A stretch of DNA of 64,000 bases from Stichopus chloronotus (GCA_021234535.1 SFZH01000008.1:1-64000); one strand, 5' to 3'. Counted from the first letter of the stretch, positions 11,488 to 23,721 are shown. The notes: generated from the sequence alone by a model not told the origin. A program made the numbers and translations.

Positions 11488-12259
11488 GCTTGTTATTCTC
11501 CGCTGACACCACGGGCATTGTTTAGGATCCAGCAGTGCTACACAGATCTGACAAATATGTTTGTGCTTGCAAGGTAGCAGCATTACAACGTCGCTTGAGG
11601 TCAACGCTTCACAATTAAAGCAAATGCCACGGTGATGTTTTGCAGAACGGATGTCCCACTTTTCGTTGGATCCTTCCAGATCTTGTACGTTACACGAACA
11701 CAAAAAAGAAGAAGAGGAAGAAGAAGAAGGAGCATTCGCAGTAGTTTCCCATTTCGTAGATTTCTCAGCTTCTCTACGGTGGACGGTAAACGTCTTTCTT
11801 CGTTGAATGGATTTTTCATTAGGTACGTCTCCAACCAATCATCGTCTTCGGAATCGTTACTGTTGTTGTTGTTCTCTTGCCTCGTTCCAGAGGTTGAAGG
11901 GACATCTCGCCTTTCTACCGTTCGCCTTTGGACACACCTCCGCTTCTACCGTTCGCCTTTGGGCACGCCTCCGCCTCTACCGTTCGCCTTTGGACACGCC
12001 TCCGCCTCCTTTTTGCAGGTAGAGAGTGAGTCTCTTCCTCACTCTCTGATGAAACCAAAATGGTTTCCACCATTCTCGTTACCTAGGGTGGTTGCTGCTT
12101 AGAAGCCATGGTCAGTAGCTTCCAAAACTTCGCCAAGAGCGGTCGAAATTTTGGAAAATCTCTGTTCTCCGACATCTGTCTCGGCATCTCTTCAACTTCC
12201 CCGCCATCGGAGAGATGCTGGCCAACAAACTGAGAAATGTTTCTCCACTGTGCTTCCAT
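11452..12259 (-). pseudogene. RING-HC finger protein gene copy, broken
   Basis: Read on the minus strand, an ATG at 12259 opens 58 codons ending in TAG at 12083-12085, and the same frame continues with an acidic and Arg-rich stretch (SSESEEE, RRRRR). After the 31-bp repeat the sense frame changes, giving an Asn/Asp-rich segment (NDSEDDDWLETY). It changes again to a Ser run and a C-terminal RING of the C3HC4 type. In the 128-residue final frame (11838-11452) the ligands are C73, C76, C90, H92, C96, C99, C108 and C111. Their spacing matches IAP-like RINGs, which act as ubiquitin E3 ligases. The copy looks single-exon, and about 248 codons once the extra repeat units are discounted. Lesions seen are one stop, a frameshift from the minisatellite, and a further indel near 11750. 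The N-terminal part has no recognised domain. Sequencing errors could explain single lesions but hardly all three. Confidence 0.75.
11914..12006. repeat. 31-bp minisatellite, three copies
   Basis: The motif starting tctaccgttcgcctttgg repeats at 11914, 11945 and 11976, an exact 31-bp period. It lies inside the RING gene copy. Reading on the minus strand, a single unit would connect the frame before it to the frame after it. The two extra units add 62 bases and shift the frame. Confidence 0.9.
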
Positions 12260-12307
12260 GGTAGTCGTTAACGTAAAATATTTAGTAAGTGCAAAAGGTA
12301 AATTTAA

Positions 12308-12625
12308 GTTCCTTTCAGTCTTAAGTCACGTGTAGTTTACAAATTCAATTGCTCAAGCTGTAATGCTTGCTACATAGGGAAAACCCATAGACACTTGGCT
12401 ACAAGCATTTCTGAACAACTTACATCTGACAAGAATTCACATATTTACAAACACATCAAAAAATCTCCAAACTGCACTCGCAAATGCAACCAAAACTCTT
12501 TCAAAATTATCGACTCAGCTCCCACTAAGCTCCAACTTCGGATAGAAGAAAGTGTACACATCAGCTGGGAGAAACCTAATCTAAACAAACAGCTCGATAG
12601 TCCATTGTTCACTTTGTTCCATTAA
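12308..12625 (+). mobile_element. Penelope-like element, GIY-YIG endonuclease fragment
   Basis: The open stretch encodes VVYKF, then CSSCNACYIGKTHRHL, then a basic C-terminus with further Cys residues. The CxxC next to YIGKT with a following R-x-L is the hallmark of the GIY-YIG endonuclease domain at the C-terminus of Penelope-like retroelements. A TAA lies just upstream at 12305-12307 and no reverse transcriptase is visible, so this is a 5'-truncated dead copy of about 105 residues. In the family, the endonuclease nicks target DNA to prime reverse transcription. The AT-rich tail after 12625 probably belongs to its 3' region. Confidence 0.8.
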
Positions 12626-12834
12626 TTTACTTTTCTCATGTTTTTTCTTCTTTCTCTGCAATTTGTCACAAATTCCATGCATTAGAGTTCATTTCAGTTT
12701 GTACCTGACAATAAAAGCAGTGCTTTTTGAAACATGTCGTACTTTCTGAATTAATTTGTTCACTTTTTTGATGTACTCTATAAAATCTGTGGTGTTTTCT
12801 GTCTTTATACTTTCAAGTTTTGTGCTACATAGAC

Positions 12835-12889
12835 CATAGATAGACAGATAGACAGAAAGATTGATAGACAGATAGACAGATAGATAGAT
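12835..12889. repeat. GATA/GACA microsatellite
   Basis: Imperfect repeats of gatagaca and gata over about 55 bp. The following gctgcgtgataacaaaagct and 'agcatgctggtat' resemble the sequence after the similar gacagaca tract at 21610-21690, so the microsatellite is the tail of a dispersed repeat family. Confidence 0.85.
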
Positions 12890-12959
12890 GCTGCGTGATA
12901 ACAAAAGCTGACAACCAGCATGCTGGTATGAGGTAAAGATTCTGCCTGGTTTTTCAGAT

Positions 12960-14335
12960 TTTCTGATTATGATTGCTCCTAAACTGAAATATGGAAGGTT
13001 TAAATGACATTTCAGACTTAATGAAAATTTTTCAATAACCAGGTGACAGTAAACACTATCTGGTGCATTAATTGTTATCTTTTTACAACATAGAAATGTG
13101 TTAGATTGAGATATGATATCATCATGTTATCAGTTTGGGGCAGTGACTGATGTTGGACACTAATAAGCATAATAATGCAATGTTGATAACTTTCCCATAT
13201 CAGGATTTATGTTCATTTTAGGAATGTTGTGCAGCAGGATACTCAAATAAGTGATATTTCTCTTGCATTTTTCTTTAGATTCCACTTTTATTTAGTATCA
13301 ATTGACTGGATATACTTTCGAGAAAAGTTACTTTTTTTCTGTATTTTTGATGAGTGCATCATTACGTGAAGGTTATCTTAGCTTTACCTTGAACTTATGT
13401 AAATGATAGCCATCTTGATGGGAAAAATGCTGGCATACAATGATATTTTGATATGTGGATAAAAGCATAAAGAGAATACCAGTTGGCTTGGGGGAGGGGT
13501 GTAAGGGGAAGGGCCCACCTCTCCTTTTGAGAAATACTTCAACTAATAGGTAACCTTAGATGCAACCTGATGCGACGTTTGGCACTTAGTGAGTCATACT
13601 TTTTTTTTTTTGAAAGAAATTGTTACTTCCTGAAAAAGATGTTTCAACAATTACTTTCTAGCAATCACCATCTATTGTTTTATGTGTCCTTTATTTCTTG
13701 AGAAATTTCCAACTACCAGGTGACCTTAGACAAAGTCTGGTGCAATACTTTGCATCTATCTATTGCTATCATATTTGTTTTGCCTAGAAATTCTGGTTCC
13801 AGTAAAAAGGATTATAAATGTTACTTCAAGGCCATTACAGTTTTTTTACATAGTTTGCTACAACTATCAATGATTGTATAACAAAGTGAGCAAGTTCTTG
13901 TACCAATAACTTCTGCAAATGATAGCCATCTTTATGAGAGTGAATTTTTCATAGCATTTGAAAAGTTTGGGAAAGCATGAGATGGTTGGCCTGGGAGAGA
14001 GTTGTAAGGGAAGGGGGTCCCCATCCAATTTTTGAGAGATATTCTTCCTACTAGGACTAGGTAACCATAGATGCAATCTGAGTGCAATATTTGGCATCTT
14101 TTGGAATTATTGTGCAGGACCGAAATATGAGACATTCAAATGGTATTTCAGATTAATTTAAGAAATTTGTTAGTTACCGAGCAACCTTAGACTCAATTTG
14201 GTGCAATATTTGAATGGTTCATCTTTTGATGTCATAAAATGTGCTACACTGAGATATCAAAAATTTTGAGACAATCATCACTCTGAGCATCTGAAATTGG
14301 GGGGGGGGGGGGAGACACCACTACACCCCTCAAGT
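12960..14335. repeat. Diverged tandem and dispersed repeats
   Basis: Blocks near 13430-13600 and 13925-14105 share the order: ccatct, a G-rich 'gggaagggg' segment, 'taggtaacc' and 'gatgcaa-ctga-tgc', a period of roughly 490 bp. A second motif ('ctgaaatatggaaggtt', 'accttagactcaatttgg') recurs at about 12985, 14118 and 62362. A G run of 14 near 14300 precedes 'acacccctca', as at 62557. No coding capacity was seen. Confidence 0.6.
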
Positions 14336-14977
14336 CACAATGACTCTTGCTGAAGATACTAATAACTAATTCACCATAATAAATGTCAGTTCCTATGAAG
14401 TTTTTTAAATAGCTTTAATGAAGAATGCAAATCTAGGTCAATCTAAACTCTTTAGATGAATAAGATATTCCAATCTTCAAATGAAGAAACTCCATTCTGC
14501 ATTCAGCACAAACAATGTGCACTTTATAATATTCTCAATGAGTCTAATGAATGATGTATTCAAAGATTGATTCCTCTTAATGTTTACTTTGGTGGTCATT
14601 AGCACCAGGGGTTGTAAGGCCTGACAATTCCCTGCTGTGGCAAAATGTAACCAATGCTGAGCTGATTAATGTGGGTTCAGAATCGGAGATGATTCACATG
14701 TGTCAGTATGTGAACTTGATGATGATAGACAGATTCATGTGTTTTCAGCACATGTTGATGAGATGCTGAGCTGATTCATGTGTTTAGTTTACGTTAAACT
14801 GATACTCAGCTGACTCACATTGTGTTAGTATGTGAACTTGATGCTGAGATATAATTCATGTCTTTCAGCACATGTTGATCTGATGCTGAGCTGATTCACA
14901 TGTGTACGGTATGTTTTATAATCAGTCAATTTCTTTGGTCACTTCTTCTCCATCCCTCCAGAAACAGGATTGATACA

Positions 14978-16377
14978 ATGATGGATGATAACAATGTGGC
15001 TCAGTGCATGATGGAGACTCTGAGAATGATGAGGGACAGAGGAGAACTTTGTGATGTCTTCCTCTCAGCTGGACATGAGAAGCAGCCAGCCCAGACCTGG
15101 CTTTGCAGACAAACATAATGGAACTCAAGGACTTCGCTTTCAATTTTGGGGTTGTAAACATAGAAGGGTTTATGGTTGAGGGACACAAGGCATTCTGCAA
15201 TTTGCAACTGGATGAGTTGACTGACATTCTGTCCCAGAGGAAAATACAGGAGGTTTCACCTAGAGATCAAGCCAAAGCAGTCATGGAATGGTGCATCAAT
15301 GAGCATTACTAAAGGGTGGAATGTCTGGACATACTGCTACACTATGTTACTGTCAATCATTCCAGCAGAAGCACCTTGTTGGCAGAGACCCACAAACTCC
15401 TAGATTCTGATGCACCTTGCTCCGCTTACTTGGATCTTATGGACTGCTTGTTTGACAAAGACAATTCATTGCAGGAGGGATCACTCCATTGTGATTCTGT
15501 AAATCTTCATTATCAGGGGTGAGAGCAATGACAACAAACCCTCCAATCAGGTATTTCTCTTTGACCTGAAGGAAAACAGCATTGCTCAACAAACTACTTT
15601 ACCAAGCCGTTGTCTTGACCGTTCCGCAACTGTCATGGATGGCAAGCTGTATATTGCTGGAGGTAAAAGGTCAAACAATGCAAAGTCCAAGGACAGCACC
15701 AATCACTTCTATTCCTTTGACCCAGATTCAAAGGAATGGTCCAATCTCCCTTCCATGCAAAAGCACAGGTCAGTTTTTCTCGCTGGTGATGTTATATATG
15801 CTGTGGCTGGTAAAAATAGCCAAGGCTCTCTGGCAAGTGTCGAATGTTATGACCCAAAGAGCAGAGTGTGGTCTTATGTATCTCACACATACACTGGGCT
15901 CTTTGATCATGCCAGCACCACATTCTGCGGAATGCTTTTCATATCTGGTGGAGTTGTTGCAGGCCGACACTTCACTTATTCCTTGAAACATTACAATCTC
16001 AAGATTAATAAATGGATCCACATGTCTCCAATGACTCACAAGACAGCTTCCATGCAATGTGCACAGCTCCTGAGAAGCTCTATGTCACAGGGGGGAACAC
16101 TTGCGATCGGTCGGGGAAACGGTTTGATTGCAACTTTATTGATCAGTACAGTCCAGACAATGACCAATGGACCTTCTTGATGTCAATGCTACAGCCAGTC
16201 AGTCTGACTGGAACAGCTGCCTTCAGTCGCAATATATTCGTAGTTGGAGGATATTCTGTGAAGAGAGGAAACAAGTTTGCTGAAATTCAGAGGTTTCATC
16301 TGAAAACAAAACAATGGAGTATTGTGGGAAATATTCCCATAGCAACCATGAGACTGGCAGCCTGTTCAAGTAGATAA
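14978..16377 (+). pseudogene. Kelch-like (BTB-BACK-kelch) gene copy, decayed
   Basis: The ATG at 14978 (or 14981) starts the N-terminal edge of a BTB domain, with GELCDVFLSAG. The core of the BTB fold is missing. The sequence then jumps to the end of BTB and a BACK domain ('FGVVNIEGFMVEGHKAF', 'LQLDELTDILSQRK', 'AVMEWCINEH'). Kelch repeats follow, including MDGKLYIAGG, 'VIYAVAGKN', 'MLFISGG', 'LYVTGG' and 'NIFVVGG'. The frame changes near 15105, 15515 and 16065, and a TAA lies in frame at 15310-15312. Intact KLHL proteins are substrate adaptors for cullin-3 ubiquitin ligases; this copy cannot encode one. A good splice acceptor (ttctccatccctccag) ends at 14961, 16 bases before the ATG, so it may be a duplicated gene with a 5' UTR intron rather than a retrocopy. 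Four lesions plus the internal deletion make sequencing error an unlikely explanation. Confidence 0.85.
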
Positions 16378-19300
16378 TTACTTTTAAATTGAATTGAAAT
16401 TTATTGTTTTATCACATGAATATGTGCAAATATGAAAGGAAGTCCCCCAAAAAGACAAAAGAGGCTTAACAATGTGGAGGACTCCCAGAAAACAAAAGAA
16501 AACAGAAAATGTAGAGAAAAAATATAGATTTTCAAGGTAATCAGCTTACTTACAAAATCACAGTGTCAGTGTCCTGGTACAACTCTTAGAGAATGGATTG
16601 TATTATATCTGAAAATATAATATGATACAAAGAGAAAAATAATATTTTTAAATACTTCAACACACCAACTGTAACATTCATGCTGTATTGATGTATGTTC
16701 CTTGAGTGTTTAGTGTAGTAGTTGTGGATAATATCATCAGTACTAGTTAAAAAGTTCATAAATGCATCTCAAAGTAAACCATTCTGTAGCAGCATTGACA
16801 TGAAACAAGTTTATAAGCTTAAATAAGTGAAGATCTCTAGAGAGGTGGGTTCGTGTGATTACCTATGTTTAAAATCTGTCTAATAGGTTTTTTCTTAAGT
16901 AAACTCAGTTGATTGAAGATCTTATTCAGAGGCAAACGCATTCTCGTCTTATTTAAAGTGAGCTGAAACCCACGTTTGTTCTTGTCAAACACAAAATTTG
17001 AATTTTTGTAATAGTCCTTCATTGGCATTGCTGAGAAAATATACAGCAATATACCGTCTTTACAGCAAAAATCATATTTTTGACTGGCTGTGTGAAAACT
17101 GGGGCGTGGCTTGGGTCAGGCGTGTGACATCACTGGATCAAGTCAAGCGTGCGCAGCGTACATGCAGGTATACAGGATTCTTATGTTCAACATTGATTGA
17201 TAAATGGTGGGTAACATTGGTAAAAAGACACAATGCACCAACTGCATACAAAAGAATAGATGAATGTAAAAGTTCACGCACATCTCTGTCACTAAGTTTG
17301 ATGCAACTGTGGCCCCAGTGCTGGGTTTAAGTCGTTTTTGATCGACTACGAGAAAATATTGTTTTATCTCCCCCTCCCCCCCCCCCAAAGAAAAAGAAGC
17401 TACAGTTGAAAATTGAGGTAATTTGTCAGTTCCTCATCATTTCATTGTACCAACAGCTGGGATGTTTTTGCTTTTACTGCTCTGTTGGTGACTTTTTTTT
17501 AAAGTGGTGGACCCTTCACAGTACGTTTGAACATGTTCACATGCTAGGCCTAGAGTGATGCAGTAAGGTCTATAGCCATACATGTAACCCATACTGTTTT
17601 TGACACATAATTCAATTAAATCCTGTCTCAAAGTAAACATGACCGTGTATTTTAAGATATACTTAGATAATTGTTGCATTATTAGTCTTATATTGACAAA
17701 TTTTGGGCTCGAATCTTTGTTCTTCGCTCCTATTCATAACAACAATTTCTCATAGCCTAGCCCTAGGCCTAACTTACTTTATGCCAAGACCTAGCCTGAC
17801 TTAGGCTTCACTGGACACTTAGGCCTACAATGAGGTAGTTAGATTTGCTAACTTACCACTGTCAGTGCATATGCCTTCAAGCAAATGCAATACAGCAAAA
17901 GTTGAAAAGTAGCATTCCATGCCTAATGTAAGTTTATATGTGAAACAACAGAGGTTTTAAATGGCAGCATACCTTATTTAATTCCACATTTTTGGTTTTT
18001 TAAGGAGGGGGTAGGGTTCTAGCATGTAGGCCCAGGATGGTATTGTAGAAACCTAGTAAGTGGCTCAAGTTGTACCGATAGTTCACTAAGATGACACTTA
18101 GTGACTTTGGTTCAATGGTGGGCATGGAGGATGGTCATTACATTGAAAACTTCAGCATGTGCTGTCTGTGACTGACTAGTATACCAAAGCGGTTGTAGGG
18201 TATCACATACTGAATACTGACAGAGATTGTTGAAATGACAGGAATTGTTGCAGGAACATTAGCCATAACATTAGTCTTTGAAGAACACCCGGCAGTGAAA
18301 AAAATGACTGAAATCAGCAAGAACACACTCTCATAGTCTATTTGAGAGACATATATTTATTCACAGAGACATATATTGCATTTCAATGAAACTAAAAACA
18401 AATGGTATTCCCCACAAGCTTGTTAGCCTACTAAACATCAGGAGTTTAGGCTTATCAATTGAAGTCACATGGCTTAAATAGATTTCAAATGCCTCTCAGA
18501 ACTGACACATTTAAAAGGTTTGTTTGAAAATTGACAGTTTGCTGGAATTTTCAAAGTCTTCACCGGATAATCGTTAGTTGCCACCCTGACACCTGCAATA
18601 AGGTCAGCTTGTGGGACCTCTGACCAGACAATTTAAAGCAACACATACTGCATAAATTACCATACAAAGGACTATCTCATGACTTAGTTTGCACCATACA
18701 TTTTTGAATTTCTGCTGTTAGGCCTAAAAGTGAAGCAATAATTTAAGGGATGTCAGGCCTCCAGTTACTGTAGTCTAGGCCCAACTTCCGTCTCTTTCAG
18801 TCTTAGTTTCAGTACCTCAAATCCCAATGTAATTGTTCACACCTGTAATAGTTTAAAACTCCAGTAGCAATGTTTCACAGTCGCCAGTGGATCAGAATGT
18901 GAGCAAATTAACCTGTTCATTTACTTGTTGCTTATACCTAGGCTTATTCAATTTTAATAGACATAGCCTCTTGAGGCTGTAGAGTTAGGCTTGGGAAGCA
19001 GTGTAACTGTAAACGAAACAAGTAAACAGTTCACTACAGTGGTGTCATCTAAATTTCTGCAGTTGGTCTGCGGCCTAATAATTGCAAAAATTGTTGCAAT
19101 TTGATGCCTACTACCTAAGTCTATGGGTTTCAGAATCTCCTATAACGTTGGAAGTTGGGATGACACACAGTGCGCATCGTATCGTTCTTAGCAAAATGTT
19201 AGCCCTAAGCTAACTTGCCTGAAACTTACAGCCATTTTCTGCATGATGAGCAATATTAATTTTGGAAGAGCGAATTTTGATTATTTTATTCCCAACCACC

Positions 19301-20980
19301 AGTACTTCTGAGCCAGAAATCGTACATGCTAATAGTGTCCATTAATTCCTTACAATCAATGTGTCACACACTCTCAAAATTGGAGAAGTTAGAAGTGGTT
19401 TTATTCAGTTAGGGAATTATTTTTCGTGGAAATGCTTCCAGCATATGTCGCTGTGTACCCTAGGTGACAAGTCTATTCCAGCTCCAGTAAAATATTCTCT
19501 TGTCATCATAATGAAGGCCTGAGGATGCACCACTTGTCAAGTCAAGTCAGTGCTTCAACCGAGTCAAATCAAGTAAAAAATAACTGGACGAGTCATTTTG
19601 AGTCAGTACCTATCACTGATCAAGTCAGTTTCAAGTTAAGGAAAAAATGAAGTTAGTGACCCTTTGACAAAATGTTAAAGCAGGGATACTAAGCAGTGAG
19701 AGCTCAGCTGGTCCAGAAAACTTAAAATTGTGCCAGCACAAGCATGCTTGAATGTAATGTCCATGGTTAGTTTTAAATCTTCTTTGAACAGTAAATACCC
19801 AACTGGTCTTGAGACTGGTTGATGTAGTTGATAAGATGTGATTTGTTTAAAATAGACCAAGTTTGTTCAGGAATTGTTGGCACACCCATATTATCCCTCT
19901 GCCCCCCCCCCCAAAAAAAACACAGGGTCTATCGTGTATTAATTGCTGTGAGCGCCAATACATAACCGCTGAACAAAAAATGCATCTTCTGAATTTCATC
20001 TGACCATATTACCTTCTACAGACACCGTTGAAAACTGCAAAACTATGCAAGTGTCAGGTAAAAGTGAATGGATAGGACATGTTAATCACATCTGTCATGT
20101 GAAAAACATGAGAGGCGAGCATACTGATGTTCCAAGAAATTTATTCCCAGAAAGTCAGAAGTTTTCTTCTTGCAAAGCTAAACCTTAAAGTAAACAAGCA
20201 GTCATTCAGATTTAAATTAGTGTAGTTAGTCAATGGTATTTCATGAATGAATTTTAAGAATCATGTGGCAATATTTTTTTTCCCTAAATTGTGAAAATTA
20301 TGAAAAACTCGTTCCTTGGATACAGCATTCTGTCCTGAAATATAATGAAAAGCTTTTGGAAGAGAAAAAAAAAGGTGAAATTAGCTACTGTTTTAAAAAA
20401 GTTTTGGACTACTGCTCTTGGCCTTTAAGTTCTTTCATGGTGAGCTCTAAACATTAAATACTTGTCCATCATGTGACTTCATTCACAACCTTCATACTTT
20501 TTACATTGACTGTATGCTCTGGAGGGAAAAGGCAATAAAAGAGGACCCACATTTTTTTTCATTGGCTTCTGTGAGTAGTATCATACATACCACTTCTGTG
20601 GAATGAATCATCATCAGTAGGATATAGTTCAAAATGATTAGTTGAAGTTCTGGGAGCGTCACCCCCAAAAGTCATTGAGGAACTCAGGCTACATGAGATT
20701 GTGCATTCAACAGTACATTCCCACAGAACCTGGAAGGACTCTTTGCGCATCAAAAATATTTGGTGCTCATAAGAAAAAATTCCTCTGGAGAGCAAAAACC
20801 TTGCCTTTGCAGCGGACTGCGTTCTGACTGGGGGAACATCAGATGAGGGGAGAGAGTGTCCCTACCCTCACCTAACCTGGACCAACCCCTGTGGAGAGTC
20901 TTCAATCTTTTTCTTTTCCCCTCACTCTTAAATCCCCACACTAAGTGATCCCCCTGACTGGTTCTGGAGGTGGAGGGGAC
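16378..20980. other. No firm gene; intergenic
   Basis: This stretch holds AT-rich DNA after the kelch-like copy, one weak exon candidate at 16865-17026 (minus strand), C runs near 17375 and 19905, and scattered 'cctaggcct' motifs at 17755-17830. An open stretch at 20580-20770 (minus) ends in a possible donor but has no recognisable family. Confidence 0.4.
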
Positions 20981-20984
20981 TGTG

Positions 20985-21385
20985 AGATATTGTGTTTACA
21001 ATGTTTTCACAATTTTCACAACCCTAACTCTGCTGACCTCTGACCTCCACCACAATCAATAGGGATCTTGTACTCAATGCGGTACACCTACATACTAAAT
21101 AAGATATTTTTCCAGGCTTGAGATATCATTTCACGAGGTTTCCACACTTTGACCCCTACTGAAACCAAATGATCTTTGACCTCCACCAAAATCACTATGG
21201 TTGTTGTACTAAATGTGGTACACTGCCATATTAAATATAAGATTTGTCCAAGCTTTCCTTCATGAGGAAAGCTTGGACATGTTTATAATAAGAATCACAA
21301 ACAAGCAAACATACACAGGCACAAATATGCATGTATACATGATTACAAAGGTTACAATAATTATCAAAACCAAAAATTACTGAAC
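20985..21385 (+). mobile_element. Hairpin-ended minisatellite element, right part
   Basis: Two diverged units with tgacctctgacctccacc and gatctttgacctccacc are followed by an A/C-rich 'acacaggcacaaat' tract, and by catgattacaaaggttacaa with aaaaccaaaaatt. That is the same right end as at 43440-43490. The left end was not recognised, so this is a partial copy of the family described at 55565-56785. Confidence 0.6.
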
Positions 21386-21896
21386 CTCCTGAAGGTGTCA
21401 TTATGACAAACCATTAACATTGCACAAGAAAATCTGTGGCAGAAGAAAGTTGCAGAATTTCATAAAATGGGCCATAGGGCTCATTTAGGCCCTTGGATGC
21501 AAAATTCCTGAACACTCCAAAAAGTCCACTGCCTAGGGACTATTGAGTCCAAGTTTCAAGATAATCCATGCATGAGGAAAAGCATTTTGAAAAAAAAAAG
21601 TGAATTCAGAGACAGACAGATACACAGACAGAGAGATAGACAGGCAGAGCAAAAGATGCTGCACCATTACAACAGCTCACACAAGCTGGCTGGTATACAT
21701 ATAGGAAATTTCCTCTGTACTTCCTTCATGTACTTATGTACTTAACCCATAGAAACATGGTTGGGGTGTCTGATTGCATACCAAGACTGTTGAAATTTCT
21801 CTATCCCTTTATTCTGCAGGTACAGTATTCTCTGAGGTGCAGCATCCCACAGTCAATGCTGGGGTTTTGTGAATAAACCCAGTTGTTCAGCTTTAA

Positions 21897-22639
21897 AGGG
21901 GAACTCTGGGCAAGAAAACATGACTTCTTACTTATTTAAGCAATTTCAAACCATTCTCGTCCATATTCTTGATGTATTGAAATGATCTTCTCATAGGCAA
22001 CAGGATATGTGCAAACTTCCCGCCAAACAGAGTTTCTAACACTATGCATAGAAACAAAGGGTGCGGCCATTATTATGTAATTGACTGCGCTCTCTGTGAT
22101 TTGTGACGTAGTCGACGCCCAGCTCTGATTCAAGACAACTATCTTGATTGTCCTACCTAATGAGTAATTAGATGACTTATTGCCCTGTCTTTGGAAAGGA
22201 TTACTTCTGAATCCTTCATACTTATTACAGATCACGTTTTCCAGTTTTCCTTATCTTCGAGCTATTGTTACCAACGGCCTAAGCTGCGTAATGTGGTCTT
22301 TTATTAAACATTCCTCTCCCTATTAGTTCAATTGAGCCATTCAATCTCGTGACAGCCACAGTATGTTCTTTACAAATTACCTAAGGCAATCAGGTTTATC
22401 GTCATGAATCAGAGCTGGGCGTCGACTAAATCACAAATCACAGAGAGCACGTTCAATTACATAATAATGGCCGCACCCTTCGTTTCTAGGCATAGTGCTA
22501 GAAACTCTGTTGGGCGGGAAGTTTGTACATATCGTGTTATCTATGAAAATATCATTTCAAAACGTCAAAACTATGAACGAAAATGGTTTGAAATTGCTTA
22601 AATAAGTAAGAAGACATGTTATTTGCCTGGAATTCCCCT
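21897..22639. mobile_element. TTAA-flanked MITE with long inverted arms
   Basis: The element starts AGGGGAACTCTGGGCAAG and ends with the imperfect complement (ttgcctggaattcccct). It is flanked by TTAA at 21893-21896 and 22640-22643. The arms are imperfect inverted repeats of 240-350 bp sharing the block 'cagagctgggcgtcgact' and its complement. TTAA targets are typical of piggyBac and a few related superfamilies. Open frames in the arms are mirror images and not genes. It lies 190 bp beyond the PUSL1-like stop codon and contains an AATAAA on the minus strand (22300-22305). Confidence 0.85.
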
Positions 22640-22832
22640 TTAACAGTGTCTGAAGTTGCACCTGTTTGAAAAATGCCAAATTTCATGAAATAGTACATAT
22701 AATATGATTATAGACAATCATCAAACAATACAAAAGATGAAAATGGTTCTTGATTCACCTCTTTGTGTAAATACAAAATCAGTTTTTTGACAGATTTTGA
22801 CATATGCAAGATCATCCTCTGAGGGTCAGTAG

Positions 22833-23021
22833 CTACATCAACAAAACAAAGTTCAAACCTTTTTCATTATATATAACATCTTTAAGATAAAGTCCACCAG
22901 CAGGTACAGGTCTTGTCCCTTTCATGTTTGTGTTGTCTCTGGATTCAAGCACTTCCTTCACATCTGCAGGAGTTAATTTACCTCTCCCTACATCAATCAA
23001 AACTCCTACCAACCGTCGAAT
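22833..23021 (-). CDS. PUSL1: PUSL1-like pseudouridine synthase, last exon (C-terminus)
   Basis: This exon ends the TruA/PUSL1-type tRNA pseudouridine synthase, a nuclear-encoded enzyme that isomerises uridine in tRNA. It starts after an acceptor ending 'catgttttag' (minus strand) in phase 0, matching the phase-0 donor of the exon at 39448. It encodes IRRLVGVLIDVGRGKLTP, a helix with 'VKEVLESRD', and the family's closing block 'GTRPVPAGGLYLKDVIY', then stops at TAG (22833-22835). In the family, the IRR-x-VG helix and the P-x-GL-x-L loop form the C-terminal part of the catalytic fold. Length is 189 nt, giving 62 residues. The frame is clean. The preceding intron is about 16.4 kb. Confidence 0.93.
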   Translation of the reverse strand: MRRLVGVLIDVGRGKLTPADVKEVLESRDNTNMKGTRPVPAGGLYLKDVIYNEKGLNFVLLM

Positions 23022-23721
23022 CTAAAACATGTAAGAGAAAAGTAACTCATGTGTATACATAAGAAATGACAAGCAATATGATCAACATCTCTGTATTATC
23101 TCCATCTTCAGACACGTACAACCAGAAGACAAGTTGGCAATCCAATAGTTGCAAATCTCATCCCTATCATTTTGCAAAGTCATGTACCACTTCAGGAGTG
23201 CGCTGAGCTGCACATTATTTTCATCAGTGATTTAGATCACCAGTTGTGGATAGAAGGGCTGGATATTCAAGTTATGTAGCTTAATGTTCTAGTATTGAAG
23301 TACAATGCATATGTGTCAAACAGCGTGTAGACATGTGCGTAGAAATCTAGAGTGTGTCAATGGTATTCACAGAAATGTGTGCGCGTCAAATTAGTATTCC
23401 TCAGATCTGCACACGCTGTCAATCTGGATGTTTTGAATGTCCTGAAAAGCATGTTGTCCATGCTTCAGGATTATCTTCACAGTGCGTAAACAGCTCGAGT
23501 TCCTCTACAACTGTGTAGTAGGCATATATGCTGTAAAAATATAGTGAGTTAAGGTACTAATGCATGCAAAATTACAGTGCTACCAGACATGATCACTCAG
23601 CCCAAAACATGATTGCATAGGTTGAAATAACATGTCACATTCATGAAAAAGGCAAAGATGTAAAATTCATGTGGGCACCATTCACTACCAACACCTAACA
23701 CCCTGTGTCTTGTGCTATAGT

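Noticed and set aside
12689..12904. Frame with SIYLSVYLS repeats on the minus strand
   Set aside because: It is a translation of the GATA/GACA microsatellite.
15310..15312. TAA in the kelch-like copy as a readthrough stop
   Set aside because: Several other frameshifts and the BTB deletion show ordinary decay, so readthrough need not be invoked.
20559..20795. Possible exon on the minus strand ending near a gtatgt donor
   Set aside because: No family match, weak acceptor, and no neighbouring exon in a compatible phase.
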